Origin: Hymenobacter terrenus
GTDB lineage: Bacteria > Bacteroidota > Bacteroidia > Cytophagales > Hymenobacteraceae
NCBI RefSeq assembly: GCF_000972495.1
Contig: NZ_LATM01000001.1
Span: 269,241-333,240 of the forward strand
Direction of reading: 5' to 3'
DNA: 64,000 bases
Positions 24,131 through 33,810 of this stretch are shown one piece after another. A program made the translations under genes and the position numbers. Within the stretch, counting starts at the first letter, position 1. The number at the start of each line of letters is the position of its first letter. A model generated the notes under the pieces. It was not told where the DNA came from. It saw only the letters and a program-made list of their open reading frames with translations, and did no database searches.

Positions 24131-24172
24131 AAAAAAGCCCCGTCGCCTGCAACTCGTGCGGCCGACGGGGCT
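24131..24172 (-). terminator. terminator of the PA2169/DUF2383 gene
   Basis: AGCCCCGTCG and CGACGGGGCT form a 10-bp stem followed on the minus strand by a run of T's, 45 bases after the stop codon. Confidence 0.7.
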
Positions 24173-24216
24173 CTTCTCTCATCAATTAGCAGCTTGGGAG
24201 AGCCGCCTCGCACGAG

Positions 24217-24690
24217 CTATTGAACCGAGCTTTTCTGCTGGGTTATCCAGTTTTTGGCTTGCAGTACCTGGCTGTGCTGCTGTTGCAGAACCGACTTCGC
24301 TTCGACGGGCAGGTCGTTGGCTTGCAAGGCGGTTTCGTAGGCCTTCAGCGCCACGGAATCACCGTTTTCGCACTCGCTGAGTACGGCCGAGTCGCTTTGG
24401 CCCGTGATGGCCGATTTGATGTTAATCCAGCCGTGGTGAACCGCGGCGGCGGCATCGGTCAGCAAGCCCTCAATGGTGTTGCTCTCGGTCACGTTCAGTC
24501 CGTACTGGCTGGCGTGCTGGGTCAGCTCCGAGGCGAACTGAGCTCGCTGCTGCGAGAGGCGGCTCAGCTCCGACTTCAACTGGGGGTTGCTCACGCCTTC
24601 GGCCGCTTCCTGGTAGCCTTTGGCGCCGGTTTTGTTGATTTCGACCAGGTCGTTGTAAGCACGGGCAGTATTCTCATTTGGCGTAGCCAT
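24217..24690 (-). CDS. PA2169 family four-helix-bundle protein (DUF2383)
   Basis: A 157-residue, ferritin-like four-helix protein of the PA2169/DUF2383 family. Typical features are the N-terminal LNDLVEI-like helix (ARAYNDLVEINKTGAKGYQEAAE), a second helix with SRLSQQRAQFASELTQH, an AAAAVHHGWINIKSAI segment and ECENGDSVALKAYETAL before the last helix. It is predicted cytoplasmic and its role is unknown; such genes are often linked to stress and membrane-protein genes. It is monocistronic with a clear terminator. The AI-2E-type permease gene upstream has the same orientation, 95 bases away. Confidence 0.85.
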   Translation of the reverse strand: MATPNENTARAYNDLVEINKTGAKGYQEAAEGVSNPQLKSELSRLSQQRAQFASELTQHASQYGLNVTESNTIEGLLTDAAAAVHHGWINIKSAITGQSDSAVLSECENGDSVALKAYETALQANDLPVEAKSVLQQQHSQVLQAKNWITQQKSSVQ

Positions 24691-24785
24691 AACGTAGGAA
24701 AGATTAGTTGAAAGAAAGGTTTGGCTAATCTATACTGTAATGCCGACCAAGTGGTTGCGTCAAGAAATGCTATTGTCGCATTCTT

Positions 24786-25979
24786 TTACATCCGTTTTAT
24801 CATGTGCCAGAGCTTGCCCAGAAACCCCGCTTTGTCGTCCGATTTGTCCTTCTTGGTGTCCTCGCCATCGGTCACGTCGCCCAGCAGAAAGCCCCAGGGC
24901 TCCGTGGTTTTGTTGGCGTCAAACACCACTTTGAGCACGGCCGTAAGCGGAATGCTCAGAATCATGCCCGGCGTGCCCCACAGCTCGCCCCCCAAAATAA
25001 GCGCCACGATGGCCGCCATGGGGTTGATGCTCACCTTCGAGCCCGTAATCATGGGCGTGATGAAGTTGCCCTCCAGAAACTGGACGAACACAAACACGCC
25101 CACAACGCCCGCCGCCCGGGCCGGCGAGCCGGTCTCCACCAGCGTAATCAGGGCCGGAATGGTGGCCCCAATCAGGATGCCGATGTAGGGAATGACGGCC
25201 AGCACCGAGGCGAAAATGGCGAAGAAGATGGCAAACTTTACGTTCAGCAGCAGCAACCCAATGGCGTTGAGGACCGACACGATGACGATGACCGTGAGCA
25301 GCCCCGTGATGTAAGCCTGCACCACCGTCTGAATATTATCCATGGTGTGCAGCACGCCCGTGCGCTTGTCGGGCGCCACAAACCGGAACATGAACTGCCG
25401 CATGTGGTCGCGGTAATACAGGAAGCAGAAAATATAAATCGGAATCAGCGTCAGCACGCTCAGCACGCCGGCCGTGGTGCTGAGCGTGCTGCCCAGAAAG
25501 CCGCCCGCCGATTTCTTGGCCGAGTTCAGCGACGAGTCAATCAGCTCATCCTTGCTCATCACGCGCATCCCAAACCGGTCGTGCAGCAACTGCTGGCCTT
25601 GGTCGAAAAACGCCACCAGCTTTTGCTGAATCAGCGGCAACTCGGCTTTCAAATCCATTATCTGGGTGCCAAAAACAATGAACAGCCCCGTGATGCTACC
25701 CACCAGCAGGAAGATGGCGGCGATAATAGCCAGCAACCGCGGCCAACCCCATCCTTCGAGCTTGGTAACCACCGGCAGAAGCAGCGTGGCAAGCAGCGCC
25801 GCAAAAAACAGCGGCAGCAAAATGCCATCGAGCCGGTTTAGCACAAACACCAGCAGCGACAGCCCGATAAGTAGAAAAGTATAGTGAATCACGGGCGACA
25901 GCCTGGCCTCGGGGGCCGCGCCCGTAGGCTGCGTGACGTGGCCAAGCGGCGAGCCGCGTTTGATTAGAGGAGGGAGCAT
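24786..25979 (-). CDS. AI-2E family transporter (permease)
   Basis: A 397-residue inner-membrane protein of the AI-2E (YdiK/PerM) family with about eight membrane helices. Typical family sequences include LDGILLPLFFAALLATLLLPVV at 50-71, LTLIPIYIFCFLYYRDHMR near 200, VAYITGLLTVIVIV-like helices, the VLAVIPYIGILIGATIPAL segment, and EGNFITPMITGSKVSINPMAAIVALILGGELWG near 320. Despite the name, most members have no proven AI-2 transport; some are sodium/proton antiporters. The C-terminal ~40 residues are charged. It stands alone, divergent from parE with a ~210-base gap. Confidence 0.9.
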   Translation of the reverse strand: MLPPLIKRGSPLGHVTQPTGAAPEARLSPVIHYTFLLIGLSLLVFVLNRLDGILLPLFFAALLATLLLPVVTKLEGWGWPRLLAIIAAIFLLVGSITGLFIVFGTQIMDLKAELPLIQQKLVAFFDQGQQLLHDRFGMRVMSKDELIDSSLNSAKKSAGGFLGSTLSTTAGVLSVLTLIPIYIFCFLYYRDHMRQFMFRFVAPDKRTGVLHTMDNIQTVVQAYITGLLTVIVIVSVLNAIGLLLLNVKFAIFFAIFASVLAVIPYIGILIGATIPALITLVETGSPARAAGVVGVFVFVQFLEGNFITPMITGSKVSINPMAAIVALILGGELWGTPGMILSIPLTAVLKVVFDANKTTEPWGFLLGDVTDGEDTKKDKSDDKAGFLGKLWHMIKRM

Positions 25980-26187
25980 AGGAGCGGAGCAAAGGGGGCC
26001 AGATGGAAGCCTTGTGCAAATGAAGTGATGCGGAAGCGGGAAACGAAATTGGGTGAACCCGAAGCCGGCTAATGATGTTGGTGGCTAAATAAATTAGCGG
26101 TGGTGTACTAAACAAGCTGGCAATATTTCTTGCCCTGCCGCTGATTTTTGCGTTATTTTACCCGAAAACTGGACAACAGTTGCCCCA

Positions 26188-28137
26188 ATGAACGACGAAC
26201 TACTAACCGACGCCCCGGTTGCGGCCACCAAAGCCCCCGACCATGGCTACACCGAAGACAGCATCCGCTCGCTGGACTGGCGCGAGCACATCCGCCTGCG
26301 GCCGGGCATGTACATCGGCAAGCTCGGCGACGGTTCTGCTTACGACGATGGCATCTACGTATTAGTGAAGGAAGTGGTCGATAACTGCATCGACGAGCAC
26401 GTGATGGGCCACGGCCGCACCATCGACATCAAAATTTCGGATTCGCGGGTGCAGGTGCGCGACTACGGCCGCGGCATTCCGCTGGGCAAGGTGGTGGATG
26501 TGGTGAGCAAAATCAACACCGGCGGCAAGTATGATTCCAAGGTGTTCCAAAAGTCCGTCGGCCTAAACGGCGTGGGTACCAAGGCCGTGAACGCCCTCAG
26601 CGGCTATTTCCTGGTGCAGAGCGTGCGCGAAGGCGTGATGAAGTCGGCCGAGTTTGCCCAGGGCCGCCTCGTGAGCGACCCCAAGCCCCAAAAAACCAGC
26701 CAGCGCAACGGCACGCTGGTCACGTTCCAGCCCGACGACACGATTTTCAAGAACTACCGCTTCATCCCGGAGTACCTCGAAAATCAAATCTGGAACTACG
26801 TTTACCTCAACGCGGGCCTCACCATCAACTTCAACGGCCAGAAGTACTACTCCGAAAACGGCCTGCTCGACCTGCTGGCCCGCAAGGCCGACGTGGAGAG
26901 CCTGCGCTACCCGATTATCCACCTGAAAGGGCCCGATATCGAACTGGCCATGACCCACGGCAACGACTACGGCGAGGAGTATTATTCCTTCGTGAACGGG
27001 CAGTACACCACCCAGGGCGGCACGCACTTGGCTGCTTTCCGCGAGGCGGTGGTCAAGGCGGTGCGCGAATTTTATAAGAAGGACTACGATGCGGCCGACA
27101 TTCGGGCCAGCATCATCGCGGCCATCTCGGTGCGGGTGCAGGAGCCCGTGTTCGAGAGCCAGACCAAGACCAAGCTGGGCAGCGTGAACATGGGCGAAGA
27201 CGGCCCTACGGTGCGCGGTTTCATCCTGGATTTCGTGAAGGAGCACCTGGATAACTACCTGCACAAAAACCCGGCGGTTAAAGACGCGCTGGAAAACCGC
27301 ATCAAGCAGAGCGAGCGGGAGCGCAAGGACATGGCGGGCGTGAAGAAGCTGGCCAACCAGCGCGCCAAAAAAGCCAACCTACACAACCGCAAGCTGCGCG
27401 ACTGCCGCTTCCACCTGGGCGAAAACGCCAAGGACGGCGCCGAAAAGGAACTGCTCACCACGCTCTTCATCACCGAGGGCGACTCGGCCTCGGGCAGCAT
27501 CACCAAGAGCCGCAACGTGGAGCTGGAAGCCGTGTTCAGCCTGCGCGGCAAGCCGCTGAACTGCTTCGGGCTGAAAAAGAAAATCGTGTACGAAAACGAG
27601 GAGCTGAACCTCCTCCAGCACGCCCTCAATATCGAGGAAGGCATTGAGCACCTGCGCTACAACCGCGTGGTAGTGGCCACCGATGCCGACGTTGATGGCA
27701 TGCACATTCGCCTGCTGCTGCTCACGTTCTTCCTCCAGTTCTTCCCCGACCTAGTACGCAACGGCCACGTCTTCATCCTCGAAACGCCGCTGTTCCGTGT
27801 CCGCAATAAGAAGGAAACCATCTACTGCTATACCGAGCAGGAGAAGCAGGCCGCCATGCGCAAGCTGGGCAAGAGCCCCGAAATCACGCGCTTCAAAGGC
27901 CTGGGCGAGATTTCGCCCGAGGAGTTCGGCAAATTCATCGGCGAAAACATCAAGCTGGAGCCGGTGATTCTGCAATCCGACCGCAGCATTCAGCAAGTGC
28001 TGGCCTACTACATGGGCAAAAACACGCCCGCCCGTCAGGAATTCATCATCGAGAATCTCCGCCTGGAAAAGGACCTGGTAACGTCCGACGTGTTGCCCGT
28101 CGCCGAAGTGGTGGAGGCTGAAGCCGAGGCTGCATAG
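26188..28137 (+). CDS. parE: DNA topoisomerase IV subunit B
   Basis: A 649-residue GyrB/ParE-type subunit. The N-terminal GHKL ATPase has [13 protein letters not shown] (Glu/Asn Mg site), DYGRGIPLG, and [14 protein letters not shown]. The transducer domain runs to ~370, and the TOPRIM domain has [12 protein letters not shown] and [12 protein letters not shown]. The C-terminal [13 protein letters not shown] motif is typical. It supplies ATP hydrolysis and the TOPRIM half of topoisomerase IV or gyrase, with the A subunit encoded at 33811. In many relatives the two genes are close; here 5.7 kb lies between. A 23-bp perfect terminator follows. ParE rather than GyrB is inferred from length and pairing. 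Confidence 0.9.
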   Translation: MNDELLTDAPVAATKAPDHGYTEDSIRSLDWREHIRLRPGMYIGKLGDGSAYDDGIYVLVKEVVDNCIDEHVMGHGRTIDIKISDSRVQVRDYGRGIPLGKVVDVVSKINTGGKYDSKVFQKSVGLNGVGTKAVNALSGYFLVQSVREGVMKSAEFAQGRLVSDPKPQKTSQRNGTLVTFQPDDTIFKNYRFIPEYLENQIWNYVYLNAGLTINFNGQKYYSENGLLDLLARKADVESLRYPIIHLKGPDIELAMTHGNDYGEEYYSFVNGQYTTQGGTHLAAFREAVVKAVREFYKKDYDAADIRASIIAAISVRVQEPVFESQTKTKLGSVNMGEDGPTVRGFILDFVKEHLDNYLHKNPAVKDALENRIKQSERERKDMAGVKKLANQRAKKANLHNRKLRDCRFHLGENAKDGAEKELLTTLFITEGDSASGSITKSRNVELEAVFSLRGKPLNCFGLKKKIVYENEELNLLQHALNIEEGIEHLRYNRVVVATDADVDGMHIRLLLLTFFLQFFPDLVRNGHVFILETPLFRVRNKKETIYCYTEQEKQAAMRKLGKSPEITRFKGLGEISPEEFGKFIGENIKLEPVILQSDRSIQQVLAYYMGKNTPARQEFIIENLRLEKDLVTSDVLPVAEVVEAEAEAA

Positions 28138-28168
28138 CGGTAAACCGCCCGCGAGAAGACCATTGTTC

Positions 28169-28215
28169 AAAAACCAAAAGAGCCCACGGTATTACCGTGG
28201 GCTCTTTTGGTTTTT
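28169..28215 (+). terminator. 23-bp perfect terminator after parE
   Basis: Arms 28169-28191 and 28193-28215 are perfectly complementary, ending in a T5 run. The core is AAGAGCCCACGGTA with its complement, 32 bases after the parE stop. Confidence 0.9.
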
Positions 28216-28333
28216 GTATGTAGCTGGTAAGGGCTCTGATGAGGCTGAAGAATAGGAGTATGGGATGAAGTGCGGTAGTTCGCTCACATCTTGATGTAGA
28301 TTAGCGCGGAATACACCTCCTTTCTCAGAATCT

Positions 28334-29155
28334 ATGCCTATTAAACTTAGAAATGGTCTGCCTCCCAAGCGTGTAGGCAAGAGTTGGGACCAGTTGCTCG
28401 CTCCTCAGCGGCAGCCTTTAGTGCGTCTTAAGTCCTCTTACAGGATTATAATTCGCTCATTTATTGCGGCGCCATCCGTAGGCTTTGGCCCGTCTAAATT
28501 TTTTGGTGATGCCCGTAGGCCTACCGCGGAGGTGAACGATAACGTCCATTTTCGGGCTATTCAAGAGTTTGATGTTTTCATCAACAGGGGCAGCAGTTAT
28601 CTGCGAGTTTATGAGCAGCCCAGTAGCGCAACCATCGGGGTAGTGCCATTATCCAGTTCTATGGGAGTTACCCCTCTGATACTCCATGACCACGCAAGAA
28701 CCCGTCATTATCCAACAGTCGTTCGGAGAGTACGTTCCAGTGCTGGACGTGTGACAAACTCATTTAAAACATCGTATTGGGCGAAAGACCCCGTCACTCC
28801 TCAACTTTTCACGCCAGCGCTGGACGTGCACGCTGATTTTTCTTTGACTGCTTACGAAGATTCAGGGCTGATGCGAGTAAGAGTTAAGGTTACAGGTGAT
28901 TTATTTCCGAGTGTTGAAGTTATAATGGTTAACCCGACTCATGGTGGGGAAAACATATTATTAGGAGCCCATATGGAGCAAGGCGGGGTAACAGATTTAT
29001 TCTTCGATAATTGTCATCCGCTCATGGACGTTGACCTGGATATCATGCTGGATAAAAATGGCGGTTTCAGGGAGGTTCGCAAAGGCCTGCGAACTCATTT
29101 TATCCGTTCCTGGAACCAGGAGGTTATCCGACACGCCAGCCAAGTGAAGCGATGA
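28334..29155 (+). CDS. hypothetical protein, DUF3238-like
   Basis: A 273-residue protein without signal peptide. The section YRIIIRSFIAAPSVGFGPSKFFGDARRP (residues ~36-65) resembles the DUF3238 start seen in phage- and polymorphic-toxin-associated proteins, where a GD-R motif follows an IR-F-I strand. The second half is beta-rich (FSLTAYEDSGLMRVRVKVTGD). The match is by eye only. Its base composition is more AT-rich than the neighbours, hinting at transfer. It overlaps the next gene by 4 bases, so the two are probably translated together. Function unknown. Confidence 0.6.
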   Translation: MPIKLRNGLPPKRVGKSWDQLLAPQRQPLVRLKSSYRIIIRSFIAAPSVGFGPSKFFGDARRPTAEVNDNVHFRAIQEFDVFINRGSSYLRVYEQPSSATIGVVPLSSSMGVTPLILHDHARTRHYPTVVRRVRSSAGRVTNSFKTSYWAKDPVTPQLFTPALDVHADFSLTAYEDSGLMRVRVKVTGDLFPSVEVIMVNPTHGGENILLGAHMEQGGVTDLFFDNCHPLMDVDLDIMLDKNGGFREVRKGLRTHFIRSWNQEVIRHASQVKR

Positions 29156-29709
29156 GAACCGCGGTGAAAATTCTGCTGTGGCTGGTGGGCGGGCTAGCCC
29201 TGTTGTTGGCTTACTGGTACTGGTATCTGTTGGGTCTGGGCAACGCCCAGGAGGTGTATCTGGTGCCGCAGGGCTTTCGGGGAGTGGTCTACATCCTATT
29301 CGAGCAGCCAAACGGCGTGCCCCCGGAACGCGAGGGCTGGAAGCGCATCTACCGCATCCCCCGGTCGGGTGTTTTGCGAACCCAGTTTTCCTTCCAGGAA
29401 GGCCCCGGTCCGTTGCCGGAGTTCTTCTGGGATTCGGCCGGGCAGCGGAGGCCGCTGCGCTACCAGATACTCAACCACCGCCGCCCACCGCGGGGCGTGT
29501 ATGTCTCGACCATTGAAACGGGCAGCGGCGGCTGCTATTTTGATGCTCAGGACCGGCCCCAGGAACCAGTCGACTACGAATCCTTTATTGTCGCCGATTC
29601 GCAAAATGTCAAGAAATTTTATACGGAGTTAAGGGAGCATGAATACACCCCCTCAGAGTTGATTTGCGACATCACGCTAACTGATGAAGACTCCGTTAAG
29701 CGCTTTTAA
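29152..29709 (+). CDS. DUF6843-like membrane-anchored protein
   Basis: A 185-residue protein with an N-terminal membrane helix (ILLWLVGGLALLLAYWYWYLL) and an extracytoplasmic domain starting VYLVPQGFRGVVYILFEQPNGVPPEREGW and RIYRIPRSGVLRTQFSFQEGP. This pattern fits the DUF6843 family as I recall it; no function is known. The ATG overlaps the stop of the preceding gene (ATGA), suggesting a two-gene unit: cytoplasmic or secreted protein plus anchored partner. One could imagine an effector-immunity pair, but nothing in the sequence proves it. Confidence 0.65.
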   Translation: MRTAVKILLWLVGGLALLLAYWYWYLLGLGNAQEVYLVPQGFRGVVYILFEQPNGVPPEREGWKRIYRIPRSGVLRTQFSFQEGPGPLPEFFWDSAGQRRPLRYQILNHRRPPRGVYVSTIETGSGGCYFDAQDRPQEPVDYESFIVADSQNVKKFYTELREHEYTPSELICDITLTDEDSVKRF

Positions 29710-29753
29710 CTGACTTGCGCTATTCCAGGCAAACACCCCTAAAAGTTCTGCTC

Positions 29754-30106
29754 TCAACCAGCTAGCAGGGCTTCCAGTGTTTCGACCTCCACTTCGGGCA
29801 TGTGGAGTCGTACCAGCCGTAAGGCCCGCTCGGTGGGGAGGGATACGGGCGTAGCTTTCGTACTCAAGGGGCAGGCGGTCCAGTCAGCGGCCATCGGCTA
29901 CGGGGGCCGGCGTGACTCCTGCCTAGGTGCGGCGTCCGGGCGCGCCAGGCATGAGTGCTGTCGGAAAAATCTTTTCGGCCAGCCTCCACAGCTGCCACCA
30001 GTGCCCGGCTCACCCCCATAAAGCGGGCCAACTCTGCGTACGTAAGGGCAAAATGGGCCTGCACGGTAACGGCTAAGCTGGGCGCAGGATACGATAGGCG
30101 AGGCAT
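29754..30106 (-). pseudogene. decayed HTH (XRE-like) gene
   Basis: On the minus strand, ATG at 30106 opens MPRLSYPAPSLAVTVQAHF, then LTYAELARFMGVSRALVAAVEAGRK, a clear helix-turn-helix. The frame then loses coherence. A natural C-terminus (TPVSLPTERALRLVRL...VETLEALLAG then TGA at 29756-29754) lies in a different frame, offset by 2 (mod 3). So one HTH regulator gene appears to have been broken by at least one frameshift. It converges with the DUF6843-like gene. Confidence 0.6.
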
Positions 30107-30485
30107 GAAGCAAGTAGTGGATAAGGCCTCATGTGGTACTACAAATGAAAAATAAATCATTTGTTACCTAGCGGGTAGCAAGTAAATCAAAAGAATAATA
30201 AAATGCCACGCAGTTGGTGGCATTCAATATAAGAAAATAATCTAATGCCATCCTTCGCCGACTGTGGCCGCTGCACTCACGGCTGGGAGCGGTTGCCTGA
30301 CTATTTTACAAATTACAGTATGGGGCACTCCTTGGGTGGGCTATTACGTCTGCTATTGGATGATAAAAGTTGCTCAGGTCAAATTGCTTCAACCTTTATT
30401 TAGGAGTGCGGTGGCCGCGCCCTTATCCATGCTTGGCCTGTACATTTGACATCATACTTTTCTCCTTATTCATGACAGAATTTTT
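30107..30485. other. gene-free stretch, AT-rich
   Basis: About 380 bases upstream of the secreted PKD protein; 30140-30250 is AT-rich and may hold the promoter of the decayed HTH gene. A 61-codon frame (30264-30449) shows no domain. I see nothing else. Confidence 0.5.
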
Positions 30486-33392
30486 ATGCGCTTCTCATTA
30501 GTTATGGGTTTTTTATTGGCTACCGGGGTAGCTAGGGCCGCTATCCCGGTAGCCCAACTGCCCTTCGTGGCCAACAAAGGCCAGTGGATAGAGCAGGTGA
30601 AGTTTGCCGTGACAATTCCCGGTGGCCAACTCTACCTCGAAAACAATTGCTTTACCTATCACCTCTACTCAGGTGCTTCCTCGGTCATTGAAGCCGCGGA
30701 GGCCCATCGGCCCGTGGCCAGCCACGCGTTTCGGGTAACGATGGTGGGAGCCGCCAGTGCGCCGGCTGTTGCCGGCGAAGAGCAGCAGGGTGCCTACCAC
30801 AACTATTTTCTGGGTAACGACCCCGCCCATTGGGCCTCGCGCGTGCCCCTGTTTGCCGATGTGCGCTACCACGAAGCCTATCCCGGCGTAGACGTACGCT
30901 GGCATCAGCAAGCCGCTGGGCAGCTGGAATACGACTTCGAACTGGCCCCCGGTGCCCAACCCGCAGCTATCCGGCTGCGCTACGACGGCCTGGATGGCCT
31001 GGCCGTGACGGCCGAAGGGCATTTGCGGCTGCGAACCAGCGTGGGCGAGCTTCGGGAGGAGGCACCCGCGGCGTGGCAGATTTCGGCTACGGGGGAGCGC
31101 CGGCCGGTGCCCTGCCGTTTCGTGCTGCGCGGCAAGGAAGTCAGCTTCGCACTAGGCAAAGGCTATAACCCGGCCGAGCGCCTGGTTATTGACCCCGTCC
31201 TGCTATTCGCCACGTACTCTGGTTCGCCGGGTGGGATGTCGGCTAATACTACTATTTCCGATACGCAGGGCAATATGTACACTGGCAGCTACGTGCTCGG
31301 TCCCGGGTATCCGGTGACGCTTGGAGCCATCAAAGCCTCCTATACGAGTGGGAATATTGGCATTTCCAAACTCTCCGCTACCGGCAGTAATCTAATTTAC
31401 GCCACCTATCTGGGAGGTACCACTTTTGCCGACGATTACCCATTAGACTTTGAAATTAATGCGGCGGGCGAACTACTGATGCTGGGCTACACCGGTTCCC
31501 CTAATTATCCCACCACCGTTGGGGCTTACGACCGGGCGCTAGGCAGCGGCGGCTTGCCTGGCCGCGACCTGGTTATCACGCGCCTGAATGCGACCGGCAC
31601 CAGTATCCTCGCGTCTACTTTTCTGGGTGGTAGTGGAAGTGAAGGAACCTCAACCTCGTTTATACCGGCCAGCATTGCCATCGATCCAGCCGGGGATGTC
31701 CTGGTGGTGAGCAGCAGTACTTCTACTGATTACCCACTGCTCAATGCGCAGCAACCAACCTACGGGGGCAATACCGACGGTGTGCTGACCCGGTTGAACT
31801 CCGCCCTAACGGCCTTGCGCTGGTCAACGTACGTGGGTGGCAGCAATGCCGACCGACTCCTGGATGTGAAAGTAGCCCCGTCGGGCGAGGTTTACGTGTG
31901 CGGCAGCACGCTGAGCACCAACCTGCCGGTGGGCGCGGGCGGCCTACTACCGTCGGCTCCCAATGCTGGCGCTAGTTTTGGATTAAGCGACGGGTTCGTG
32001 TTGCGCTACAGCGCCGCGGGCGCCCGTTTGGCCGGAACATATCTGGGTACAACGAACAACGACGTCGCCCGCTTTCTCGATTTTGATGCCGCGGGCAATG
32101 TGTTGGTTGGCGGCGCCAGCGAAGGCAACTACCCGCGCACTGCCGGCGCATATAGCGCGGTGGTGCCTGGTACGGCCGGGGTATTCGTGCACGCCCTGCC
32201 CCCCGGGCTGAACAGCACCGTGTTTTCTACCCAAATAAGTGTGGTAGCATTAGGCGCGTTAAATAACTCGAATGTGCTGACGGGATTTGGCCGGGATGCC
32301 TGCGGCCGACTGTATTTCAGCTCGTACGCAGGCTTTATTAGCGCCCCCGGTTGTCCCCGCACTCCCGATGCCTTCAGCAACCAGCCGCGCAGCCTTTACC
32401 TAAGCGTGCTTGCGGAGGGTGCGACGGCCCTGCTCTACGGCACTTACATCGGCGAACCCAATATCAGCAGTTCAACTCCTTCAACTACTCACCTGCATTT
32501 TGCGGCGTCCAACCAGATAACCCGCGCCGGGGTGTTGTACCACATTACCTGCAACCTTGGCAGAGGGTTTGGCACCACGCCGGGGGCCTATTCGGCCGGC
32601 CTGACAGGTTCCAACGATGCGGCCGCTTTCAAGTTTAACCTGGCGCCGGGAGGCAGCGTCCCGACACCTGTGCAGTTGGCCGTGCCCACGCCCGCGCCAG
32701 GGTGCAGCCTGCCTTATACCTTGCAGTTCGTTAACAACTCCACGGGCTCGTTGCTCTACAGCTGGGATTTTGGCGATGGCACGCCGCTCGATACGGCTAA
32801 GGCTCCGCGCCACATTTATACCACCGCCGGCAACTTCACGGCCCGCGTGACGGGCACGCCCCGGCCCAATGCCAACCAATGCGGGGGCACCACTGCCTCC
32901 GTGAGCGTTCCGGTAGTGGTAATCGCCAACCCGGTGAGGTCAGTGCCAGATTCGTTGCGATGCGGCAGCCTGCTCGTGCTCGACCCCGCGCGGCTTACCC
33001 CGTTGGTGAGCGGCCGGACTTATAAATGGAGCACTGGTGCCGAAACGCCCACGCTGGGCGTAACCACCCCGGGCCGCTACCGCGTCGAAATAGAGCAGGG
33101 GTTGCCCTGCCCGGCCGTGGTAGAATACGAGGTGAAGCTGAGTCAGCTATTCGACCTGCCTAATATTCTTACTGCCAACGGCGATAGGTTAAATGCTGTT
33201 CTAAAGATTCCTGCTTCCTACGGGACGCCCGAGCTTAAGGTCTTCAGCCGGTGGGGGCGTCTAGTGTACGAAACTGCGGCCTACCACAACGACTGGACCG
33301 GCGCCAGCCTGCCCGCTGGTGTATACTATTATTCGGTGCGCCAGCCTTCGTGCGACATCAATATCAAGGGTTGGGTGGAAATAGTGCGGTAA
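30486..33392 (+). CDS. large secreted protein: DUF7948, PKD and gliding-type C-terminal domain
   Basis: A 968-residue protein with a signal peptide (MRFSLVMGFLLATGVARAA). Residues ~27-240 (PFVANKGQW...FVLRGKEVSFALG...LVIDPVLLFATYSG) fit the DUF7948/SBBP-associated N-terminus. Residues ~240-690 are repeats like LIYATYLGG, TSILASTFLGGSG, LRWSTYVGGSNADR, as in SBBP beta-propeller repeats. A PKD domain follows (~740-800, YSWDFGDGTPLDTAKAPRHIYTTAGNFT), and a gliding-motility-associated type-B C-terminal domain ends it (FDLPNILTANGDRLNAV...WGRLVYE...LPAGVYYYSVR). It is predicted T9SS cargo, cell-surface or secreted. Ligand unknown. Confidence 0.85.
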   Translation: MRFSLVMGFLLATGVARAAIPVAQLPFVANKGQWIEQVKFAVTIPGGQLYLENNCFTYHLYSGASSVIEAAEAHRPVASHAFRVTMVGAASAPAVAGEEQQGAYHNYFLGNDPAHWASRVPLFADVRYHEAYPGVDVRWHQQAAGQLEYDFELAPGAQPAAIRLRYDGLDGLAVTAEGHLRLRTSVGELREEAPAAWQISATGERRPVPCRFVLRGKEVSFALGKGYNPAERLVIDPVLLFATYSGSPGGMSANTTISDTQGNMYTGSYVLGPGYPVTLGAIKASYTSGNIGISKLSATGSNLIYATYLGGTTFADDYPLDFEINAAGELLMLGYTGSPNYPTTVGAYDRALGSGGLPGRDLVITRLNATGTSILASTFLGGSGSEGTSTSFIPASIAIDPAGDVLVVSSSTSTDYPLLNAQQPTYGGNTDGVLTRLNSALTALRWSTYVGGSNADRLLDVKVAPSGEVYVCGSTLSTNLPVGAGGLLPSAPNAGASFGLSDGFVLRYSAAGARLAGTYLGTTNNDVARFLDFDAAGNVLVGGASEGNYPRTAGAYSAVVPGTAGVFVHALPPGLNSTVFSTQISVVALGALNNSNVLTGFGRDACGRLYFSSYAGFISAPGCPRTPDAFSNQPRSLYLSVLAEGATALLYGTYIGEPNISSSTPSTTHLHFAASNQITRAGVLYHITCNLGRGFGTTPGAYSAGLTGSNDAAAFKFNLAPGGSVPTPVQLAVPTPAPGCSLPYTLQFVNNSTGSLLYSWDFGDGTPLDTAKAPRHIYTTAGNFTARVTGTPRPNANQCGGTTASVSVPVVVIANPVRSVPDSLRCGSLLVLDPARLTPLVSGRTYKWSTGAETPTLGVTTPGRYRVEIEQGLPCPAVVEYEVKLSQLFDLPNILTANGDRLNAVLKIPASYGTPELKVFSRWGRLVYETAAYHNDWTGASLPAGVYYYSVRQPSCDINIKGWVEIVR

Positions 33393-33512
33393 TAAAAAGG
33401 CAACTTAGCCGGCCACATCAGGCGAAAAAAAAGCCCTACTTGGGAATTATATTAAATTGTTTCGTATGTTTGGGACGTCGCCTAGGGGTAGACTAGCCGA
33501 CACATTCCACGG

Positions 33513-33545
33513 AAAAGCCCGAGCCCTTGGCTCGGGCTTTTTTTT
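33513..33545 (+). terminator. terminator after the PKD protein gene
   Basis: AAAAGCCCGAG pairs with CTCGGGCTTTT (11 bp) around CCCTTGG, then a run of T's. It lies ~120 bases after the stop. Confidence 0.85.
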
Positions 33546-33810
33546 GTGCTAATCCAAAAGGCAAAAAGAGGAGCTTATGAGTGCCAATAATGGGGCCGGT
33601 TTAGCTATTTTTTTTAGCTTGCTTCTTGATGAAAAATTGCTGTAATTTGAAGGCTGGATTAGATTTCTCTTACTTAGTAGACTCAAACGATATTTTGAGT
33701 GCGCTAATATTTTTGGGAACTTTCCAGCTATGGTTAGAATTGTAGTTTGTTGCGCTCCGCGCTGATTCCGGTATTTTTGACGGCGTTCGCCGACCTCATT
33801 CGTTTCCCTC
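33546..33810 (+). promoter_or_regulatory. AT-rich parC upstream region with candidate -7 box
   Basis: No gene. TATTTTTG at 33708-33715 fits TAnnTTTG and would give a leader of about 90 bases before the GTG at 33811. No properly spaced -33 box was found. Confidence 0.35.

Larger units (their letters stand above)
23671..24216. other. gene-free stretch with stacked hairpins
   Basis: About 545 bases between two minus-strand genes. It holds a composite palindrome at 23782-23853 and two terminator hairpins (23897-23922, 24136-24172). No convincing gene; the small frame at 23941-24189 has no domain and reads through the terminator. Confidence 0.55.

Noticed and set aside
23941..24189. 82-codon ORF upstream of the DUF2383 terminator
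   Set aside because: Reads through a terminator hairpin and has no domain.
30264..30449. 61-codon plus-strand ORF before the PKD protein
   Set aside because: No domain, starts at GTG, poor coding character.
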